A stretch of DNA of 11,859 nucleotides, from assembly GCA_964383905.1 (NCBI GenBank), contig CAYLJO010000190.1:1-11859 (forward strand), given 5' to 3'. Below, one piece after another: positions 7,401 through 11,859 of this stretch; the stretch's first letter is position 1; every line of letters begins with the position of its first letter. Made by a program: the position numbers and the translations under genes. Source of the DNA: CAYLJO01 sp964383905 (GTDB lineage Bacteria; Acidobacteriota; Blastocatellia; Pyrinomonadales; Pyrinomonadaceae). Under the pieces are notes generated by a model. It saw only the letters and a list, made by a program, of their open reading frames with translations. It did not search any database and had not been told where the DNA came from.

Positions 7401-7814
7401 ATATTTACGGACCGATAAGGTGATGAGGGTGAAGCGGAGAAGAAGCGATCCTTCTTCTTTTTGACCGAAGTCGAGGCGACGGCCCCTCTCTTCCGCCGCG
7501 AGCTGACCGATCTTGGCTTCTTGTGCCGGCGGATCGTCGCCGCCGAGGTCGACGCGATCAACCGATACTCGGCCGTGATCCTTCACAATCTGGAAGGGTA
7601 TCTTGATTCCGGGTTGGCGATGAAAGGCGGTCCGGAGGATCTCATGGCGGCGGACCACTTTGTGCAGCGCCTCATCTAAGGCCGCAGTGTTGAGTTCCCC
7701 TTCGATCAGGATCATTGCCTGCGCACGGTATGGAAGGTCGCCGTCAGTCGTCTGCAACCGCCACAGATGTTTTTGCTGCGGTGAAAGTTGAAAGCCGTGG
7801 GGGCTGTTGTGCAT
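4497..7814 (-). CDS. NRPS: interface-like (degenerate C) domain - A(Asp) - PCP
   Basis: This 1105-residue protein is complete. The ATG at 7814 follows the previous stop by 19 bp and has GGGAG 9 nt upstream, so the two genes are one operon. Residues ~8-445 have the condensation-domain fold signature (FQLSPQQKHLW, RRHEILRTAF, QYADFSAWQ), but the HHxxxDG site reads PSLCADA at 145-151. The A domain (~465-970) has YTSGSTGTPKG, GPTETT, YKTGDL and NGKVDRR. Its code D666 L667 T670 K709 I734 G736 H761 V769 G770 K966 is close to the established Asp code DLTKVGHIGK. The PCP has ELGGHSLL, Ser1023. The last ~45 residues (LENLSEMEAQQLLEIE) form a short helical tail of the kind that docks to a following NRPS. 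There is no epimerase or thioesterase, so Asp should stay L and be passed on. An alternative is that the first domain is a starter or non-functional C domain. Confidence 0.95.
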   Translation of the reverse strand: MHNSPHGFQLSPQQKHLWRLQTTDGDLPYRAQAMILIEGELNTAALDEALHKVVRRHEILRTAFHRQPGIKIPFQIVKDHGRVSVDRVDLGGDDPPAQEAKIGQLAAEERGRRLDFGQKEEGSLLLRFTLITLSVRKYILLVSLPSLCADAQTLRNLAREISRQYETSLSGGEEASGEPFQYADFSAWQNELLEAEDENAEIGKAYWRDRELGSPALILPFESKRDDEQTFTLHSALSKIDHDLSSQIQATARRFDASASDLLLACWQILLWRLTGRPDIVVSSLSDGRRYEELHDALGLYAKYLPIHTRLAADQRFGDIIRQVHESRRTAEQWQDYFTWKGAAGALLPGDALDPIGFEFAEPPAKHDAGGATFSVGRQYACIDRFRLRLASLLTEDSLSVELSYDPHLFQRENIERFIGYFATLLENVVKKQEAMIGEFPLLSDPERRSLFQWNNTKAGYPDDKCLHELFEEQAARTPEAIAVVFEDRQLTYAELNGKANQLARFLRRRGVAPDVMVGLLMERSVELIVGLLGILKAGGAYVPLSPENPAARLSLQLAQCRAPILITQGRLLAQLPEFAGEVICLDRDRALFESEKKQDLAPAAAPHHLVYVIYTSGSTGTPKGVAVSHQSLVNYASFISQRLQSKGAAGSRPLRFATVSTIGADLGNTCIFPALISGGALYILSYETTMEGARFTDYLSKNSIDVLKIVPSHLEALLTSEEKSRPLPLKHLILGGEALSWELVRRISEAAVGKCEVINHYGPTETTVGSLTYHVKEGVGSTLSSTVPIGSPIANTEVYVLDEYLNPLPVGAPGQLYIGGAGLARGYLNQPEQTAERFIRHPFSDNPEERLYKTGDLVRYLPEGHVEFLGRIDNQVKIRGFRIEPGEIEAVLAQHPSVRQSVVVVKEDVPGEKRLAAYVTAGTRAPAAAAAADELRAYLREKLPDYMVPSAIVMLRALPLTPNGKVDRRALSSCDEARAELEKAFVPPRTSSEEVLAGIFSSALKLKRVSVHDNFFELGGHSLLATQVISGVRKAFQLEVPLRSLFDLPTVAELAERIDSMRREEMARLLAKLENLSEMEAQQLLEIEKGEPGGASAITPLPGD
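6480..7793 (-). other. Condensation-like domain lacking the catalytic histidines (candidate interface domain)
   Basis: The domain keeps condensation-family landmarks along its length, but the second His of HHxxxDG is Ser and the first is Pro (PSLCADA, codons at 7362-7382). The Asp is kept and the Gly is Ala. Domains of this kind directly before an Asp-activating A domain are known in siderophore NRPSs, where they act as an interface for an aspartyl beta-hydroxylase. That role is inferred here from the Asp code and from the dioxygenase at the end of the preceding protein. Confidence 0.75.
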
Positions 7815-7821
7815 CTCTTCA

Positions 7822-7828
7822 CTCTCCC
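7822..7828 (-). promoter_or_regulatory. Ribosome binding site of the Asp-module NRPS
   Basis: GGGAGAG lies in the 19-bp gap after the upstream stop codon, with the GGGAG core 9 nt before the ATG at 7814. It supports this start and suggests translational coupling of the two NRPS genes. Confidence 0.6.
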
Positions 7829-7833
7829 GTTTT

Positions 7834-10800
7834 CTACAAGCGGGTTGTTGCGGAATACTGCGTGATATCTTTCTTGCTCACCATCTGCCCCATCGCGACC
7901 ACGATCTTTCGCTGCCCGACAAACGGCATCCGCGCATGGGCCGTCAACATATTGTTCAACATCAAGATGTCCCCCTTTTGCCAGGCGAAGCTGACGGCCG
8001 TCTTCCGATACAACTCGCTGATCTCTTGCATGACAGAATCCTCGATCGGGGAGCCGTCACCGTAATAGACGTTGCGGGGGAGATCTTCTTCTTTGAGTAT
8101 CGAGAGCAGGGACTCACGCACGGGCCCCTCCAAGCATGAGACGTGGTGCAGCTGGAGCTGGTTGAAAAAGAGCATCTCCGCGGTCTGCGGGTGTCTGGCT
8201 ACGGCCGGGCAGACCTGGCGCGTGCTGAGGATGTTGCCCTCCTTCCATTCGTAATCGATCGAGGCCTTCCGACAATAATCCTCGACCACTGATCTCTCCG
8301 TGGTGCGGAAGAAGCTCTGCCAGCTCACATCCAGTTCTTCGATGTAGTTTCGGACATACATCACTTGCTTTCGCTCGAAACGCTCCCGGAGCCGGGGGTC
8401 AAGAAGATCATACATCTTGCGGCAGTCGACGATCGGCGTCTCCCCGCCGTGCTCGGCCGCTTGCACACAGAAGAACCAGATCTTCATCGGCCATTGGTGC
8501 ATGTGAGAGCTTTCGTTGTGGAACAAAATAGGCTGGTCGTGCGGGTAGGGAGTCGACCCATAGACCCTCCCGCTGACGCCCTCCCGCGGCAAGTCCCCGT
8601 ACTCGCCGAACAACTCCGGGCATATCACGGATGCGAACTGTTCGAAGACCGAGATCGACTCATCGGTGAAGCCCCGGAAGAGCAGGGCCCCGTGTTTCAA
8701 CAGATTCGTCTCGATAAACTCCCGGTTGCTTGTGGCCCACTCGACGAGGTCAAGATCCTGAATCTCGGGTCGAAGGAGCAAGGGGAGCGTCTCCCCGTCC
8801 CGGATGTGGTCGGTCCTCACCCCCCTCATTTGTGAGAGGTCAACCGCCCTCCGCTTAGTGTTCCTGAGCCTTTCAAGGTGGGACTGCTGGCGTTCTTTCA
8901 CCTTCATCTCGCGTTGCACCCTCTCATTCTCGGTCAGCATTTCCAAGGCCTGGAGTCGGGTGTCGGGTTGGGCCACAACGTTCCGCAATAACGTCTCATA
9001 ATGGCCGCTCATCCGCCTGATCGTCTCGGCCTCAAACAGGTCCGGGTTGTAGAGCCAGGTCATGGCCATCGTCCCCTCTTCGGTTTCCCCGGTAAAGAGG
9101 GCCAGGTCGAAACGAGATGTCTCATCGCCGGTCTCAAAGCTGACGCCCAGCTTCAGACCGGGCAGCTCAAACGCCTGCGGGGGCGCGTTCTGCAGCACAA
9201 GCAAGACCTGCACGAGCGGGTTATGACTCAGGCGGCGCTCAGGCCTGAGCTCTTCGACCAGCTTCTCAAATGGCACCTCCTGGTGCGCGTAAGCGCCTAA
9301 GGCGACCTCCCGGACCCGCTGCAGCAACTCGCGGAAGGTCGGGTTGCCGGACAAGTCCGTGCGCAAGGCCAGCAGATTGACGAAGAACCCGATCAACCCT
9401 TCCGTCTCCACCCGCGTACGGTTGGCGACATCAGTGCCGACGATCAAATCTTCTTGCCCCGTCGAGCGTGAGAGCAAGGCTTGAAAGGCGGACAGCAGCG
9501 CCATAAATAGCGTCACGCCTTCCTGCCGACAGAGCGCCTTGATCTCTTCCAAGAGGCTCTGCGGGAGCGCGCTCGACAGCTTCGCCCCGCGCCATGTCTG
9601 CACGGCCGGGCGGGGCCGATCAATCGGCAGGTTGAGCAGATCCGGAGCGCCCTCAAGTTGCCGCCTCCAGTAGGAGAGCTGGCGCTCGAGCACTTCCCCC
9701 TGCAGCCACTCCCGTTGCCATTGGGCATAATCGGCATACTGGATGGGCAAGGGAGGCAGGGGCGAGGGGCGGCCGGCGACGAAGGCCTCATAGAGCTGGG
9801 CGAGTTCCCTGACGAAGATGCTGCGCGACCACCCGTCACTGATGATATGGTGCATCGTCAAGAGAAAGAGGTGTTCCTCTTGGGCGAGGCGAAGCAAGGT
9901 GGCGCGCAGGAGGAGCGGGCCGCTGGTTAAGTCGAAGGGCCGCTGCGCCTCATCGCGCGCCAGAGCTTCAGCCTTCGCTTCGCGCTCCTCTTCCGGCAGC
10001 TCGCTGAGGTCGATCACCGCGAGCGGCACGCCCGCGCTTTGAGCGATGACCTGAACGGGGCTGCCATCCTCTGTGCTGGCGAAGGTGGTGCGCAACGCCT
10101 CATGGCGGCGGACGATCTCGTTGAGCGATTGCTCCAGCGCCTCGATATGGAGCGCGCCGCTCAGGCGGCTGACTTGTGGGCTGTTATAGAAGGGGCTATT
10201 GGGCTCCAGCTGGTCGAGAAACCAGAGCCGTTGCTGGGCAAAGGAGAGCGGTAGATCCCGAGAGCGTGAGACGGGCACGAGGGGTGGCTGTGGGGATGGC
10301 GCCGTATCTTGCCGGGCGGCCTCGACCCGAGTGGCGAGCCCTTCCACGGTCGGCGCCTCGAAGAGGGCGCGCAGCGGCAGCTCGACCCGAAAGGCCTCGC
10401 GCAGGCGCGCGATGATCTGTGTGGCCAGCAGAGAGTGCCCGCCCAGATCAAAGAAGTCATCATGAATGCCGACCTTCTTGACCTTGAGTACCGTCGCAAA
10501 AATCCCCGCCACCATCTCCTGGGTGGGAGTGTGCCGTGACGTCATGCCATCTTCCGGCTCAGGCGGCGTCGGCGCGGGCAGCGCGCGGCGGTCGACCTTC
10601 CCGTTGGGGGTGCGCGGCAACTCATCGAGCAGCACGAAGTGAGATGGGACCATGTGCTCCGGGAGTCTCTCCTTCAGGTGGAGGCGCACTTCATTGATCG
10701 AGGTTCCCTTCTCCCGGTCACCCGTCACGACGTATGCCACCAGCTGCTTGTCGCCACGCGTATCATCGCCCAGGGTCGCCACGCTCTCGCGTACCGATGG

Positions 10801-11859
10801 GTGAAGGTTGAGGACCGCTTCGATCTCCCCCAGCTCGATGCGAAACCCCCGGACCTTCACCTGATTATCGATGCGACCGAGAAACTCGATGTTGCCGTCC
10901 GGCAGATACCTCGCCAGATCCCCCGTCTGATAGAGACGCCCCCCACCCTCCTGGCTAAATGGGTCTGGGATGAACCGCTCGGCAGTCAGTTCGGGCCGGT
11001 TCAAATAGCCGCGGGCCAACCCCTGGCCAGCTATGTGCAGCTCGCCGGCCACCCCGACCGGCACCGGCCGCAGCTCTGCATCCAAGATGTAGACGCGGGT
11101 GTTCGCAATCGGTCGTCCGATCGTCGCCGGGCCATCCCCCCGGCGTAAGGCCGAGGTGGAGTATGTCGTGTCTTCGGACGGGCCGTACAGGTCATACACC
11201 TTCTCGATCGGGCATCGCTCGTAGAGCTGCTTGACGAGCCGCCTCGACAACGGCTCGCCCGCCAGATTCACCGTCCGCACGCTCGCTGGCACCCCGCCAG
11301 CCTCCAGCAAGGCGGTGATGGCGGACGGGACTGTATTGATCAGCGTCACTTGGCTGGCGGCGGCCAGTCGCGGCAGTTCCAGCGCGTTACGGGCGAGGAT
11401 CACGGTGCCGCCGCAGCTCAAGGGGACAAACAACTCGAAGACTGAGAGGTCAAAGCAGATGGAGGTGGAGGCCAGCACGCCGGAGAGTTCTGCGGGCTCA
11501 AAGACGGAGGTGGCCCACTCCAGCAGGGCGACGGTATTGCGGTGCTCGATGGCAACCCCCTTGGGCACCCCCGTCGAGCCGGAGGTGTAGATCACATAGG
11601 CTAAATTGTCCGGCGCGAGCGGGCTGCGGTCTGGGTTTTCTTCGCGCTGGCGGGCGATCACCTCCCAATCGCTATCGAGGCGGACCACTACTACTTCTCG
11701 TGCGTCACGCCCGGGAGGCAGAAGGTCCGTCAGGGATTCTTGCGTAACGAGGATGCTGGCGCCGGCATCCCGCATCATGAAGGAAAGTCTCTGACCGGGG
11801 TAGGCGGGATCTAAGGCCACATAGCCGCCGCCGGCCTTGAGGATGCCGAGGAGCCCGAC
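7834..11859 (-). CDS. NRPS, partial at 5' end: A(Ala)-PCP-C-TauD/SyrP-like dioxygenase
   Basis: The reading frame is open to the right window edge, so the true start lies outside. 1341 residues are visible, numbered here from the edge. The A domain enters near its A2 motif (GLLGILKAGG) and has A3 YTSGSTGVPKG (about 91-101), GPSEDTT, YKTGDL-like YQTGDL, and NGKVDRR. Aligned to GrsA, its ten-residue code reads D137 L138 F141 N175 N198 A200 L224 T232 Y233 K421, a known Ala code. The PCP has DLGGHSLL with the phosphopantetheine serine at 476. The C domain (about 535-975) starts LPLSFAQQRLWFLDQLEP and has an intact HHIISDG at 670-676, so it looks like an active LCL domain; no epimerase precedes it. 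A charged linker (about 975-1010) leads to a TauD-type dioxygenase. The protein ends in C plus oxygenase without its own next A domain, so the C domain should act on the aminoacyl group held by the next protein. Ala assignment is inference from the code. Confidence 0.95.
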   Translation of the reverse strand, partial: VGLLGILKAGGGYVALDPAYPGQRLSFMMRDAGASILVTQESLTDLLPPGRDAREVVVVRLDSDWEVIARQREENPDRSPLAPDNLAYVIYTSGSTGVPKGVAIEHRNTVALLEWATSVFEPAELSGVLASTSICFDLSVFELFVPLSCGGTVILARNALELPRLAAASQVTLINTVPSAITALLEAGGVPASVRTVNLAGEPLSRRLVKQLYERCPIEKVYDLYGPSEDTTYSTSALRRGDGPATIGRPIANTRVYILDAELRPVPVGVAGELHIAGQGLARGYLNRPELTAERFIPDPFSQEGGGRLYQTGDLARYLPDGNIEFLGRIDNQVKVRGFRIELGEIEAVLNLHPSVRESVATLGDDTRGDKQLVAYVVTGDREKGTSINEVRLHLKERLPEHMVPSHFVLLDELPRTPNGKVDRRALPAPTPPEPEDGMTSRHTPTQEMVAGIFATVLKVKKVGIHDDFFDLGGHSLLATQIIARLREAFRVELPLRALFEAPTVEGLATRVEAARQDTAPSPQPPLVPVSRSRDLPLSFAQQRLWFLDQLEPNSPFYNSPQVSRLSGALHIEALEQSLNEIVRRHEALRTTFASTEDGSPVQVIAQSAGVPLAVIDLSELPEEEREAKAEALARDEAQRPFDLTSGPLLLRATLLRLAQEEHLFLLTMHHIISDGWSRSIFVRELAQLYEAFVAGRPSPLPPLPIQYADYAQWQREWLQGEVLERQLSYWRRQLEGAPDLLNLPIDRPRPAVQTWRGAKLSSALPQSLLEEIKALCRQEGVTLFMALLSAFQALLSRSTGQEDLIVGTDVANRTRVETEGLIGFFVNLLALRTDLSGNPTFRELLQRVREVALGAYAHQEVPFEKLVEELRPERRLSHNPLVQVLLVLQNAPPQAFELPGLKLGVSFETGDETSRFDLALFTGETEEGTMAMTWLYNPDLFEAETIRRMSGHYETLLRNVVAQPDTRLQALEMLTENERVQREMKVKERQQSHLERLRNTKRRAVDLSQMRGVRTDHIRDGETLPLLLRPEIQDLDLVEWATSNREFIETNLLKHGALLFRGFTDESISVFEQFASVICPELFGEYGDLPREGVSGRVYGSTPYPHDQPILFHNESSHMHQWPMKIWFFCVQAAEHGGETPIVDCRKMYDLLDPRLRERFERKQVMYVRNYIEELDVSWQSFFRTTERSVVEDYCRKASIDYEWKEGNILSTRQVCPAVARHPQTAEMLFFNQLQLHHVSCLEGPVRESLLSILKEEDLPRNVYYGDGSPIEDSVMQEISELYRKTAVSFAWQKGDILMLNNMLTAHARMPFVGQRKIVVAMGQMVSKKDITQYSATTRL
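7873..8793 (-). other. TauD/TfdA (SyrP-like) Fe(II)/2-oxoglutarate dioxygenase domain at the NRPS C-terminus
   Basis: This is the last ~305 residues of the preceding NRPS. The iron-binding facial triad is visible: FHNE (His and Glu, codons at 8512-8520) and a distal His in LTAHARMPF. The Arg of FVGQRK is the expected 2-oxoglutarate anchor. The sequences YGDGSPIED and GDILMLNNML are typical of SyrP-like enzymes, which beta-hydroxylate an amino acid while it is bound to a PCP. Known relatives act on Asp or other residues. The substrate here is inferred to be the Asp loaded by the next protein, because that protein has an Asp code and a histidine-less condensation-like domain. Substrate and stereochemistry are not shown by the sequence. 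Confidence 0.9.

Noticed and set aside
10639..11148. Long plus-strand frames opposite the NRPS genes (also 8365-8835, 5673-6098, 5112-5462).
   Set aside because: They are antisense shadows of GC-rich coding DNA over conserved A, C and oxygenase motifs and show no protein family features.

Overview
The window is an internal slice of a non-ribosomal peptide synthetase (NRPS) gene cluster from a GC-rich bacterium. All real genes lie on the minus strand, so transcription and assembly-line order run from right to left. The sequence does not fix a taxon. The enzyme style (many short NRPS proteins, a SyrP-like dioxygenase, a degenerate condensation-like domain, stand-alone methyltransferases) occurs in cyanobacteria, proteobacteria, myxobacteria and uncultured soil phyla. 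Both window edges cut through NRPS genes.

Layout in reading order. (1) 11859-7834 is the 3' part of an NRPS with A (code DLFNNALTYK, read as Ala), PCP, C and a C-terminal Fe(II)/2-oxoglutarate dioxygenase of the TauD/SyrP type. (2) 7814-4497 begins 19 bp later. It is a complete 1105-residue NRPS consisting of a condensation-like domain without catalytic histidines, an A domain (code DLTKIGHVGK, read as Asp) and a PCP. (3) A 278-bp gap at 4219-4496 holds a potential G-quadruplex on the transcript strand, set between short direct repeats. (4) 4218-2920 and 2800-1502 are two identical copies of a 432-codon class I SAM-dependent methyltransferase gene. The repeat starts exactly at the start codon and ends 4 nt after the stop, and the copies are separated by 115 bp of unrelated sequence. 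(5) A GC-rich gap at 1155-1501 has no convincing gene. (6) 1154-1 is the 5' part of a further NRPS, a condensation domain cut by the window edge.

Working model (inference): the chain carrying Ala passes from the first protein to the Asp module. The C domain at the end of protein 1 forms the Ala-Asp bond. The histidine-less condensation-like domain of protein 2 is not needed for condensation and may instead dock the dioxygenase fused to protein 1, which would hydroxylate the PCP-bound Asp at C-beta. This matches the aspartyl beta-hydroxylase plus interface-domain arrangement known from siderophore NRPSs, where beta-hydroxyaspartate binds Fe(III). The chain then passes to the condensation domain of protein 3. 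The role of the paired methyltransferases is unknown.

The most notable points are the beta-hydroxy-Asp module split over two proteins and the exact, CDS-bounded duplication of the methyltransferase gene, which a simple tandem duplication does not explain.
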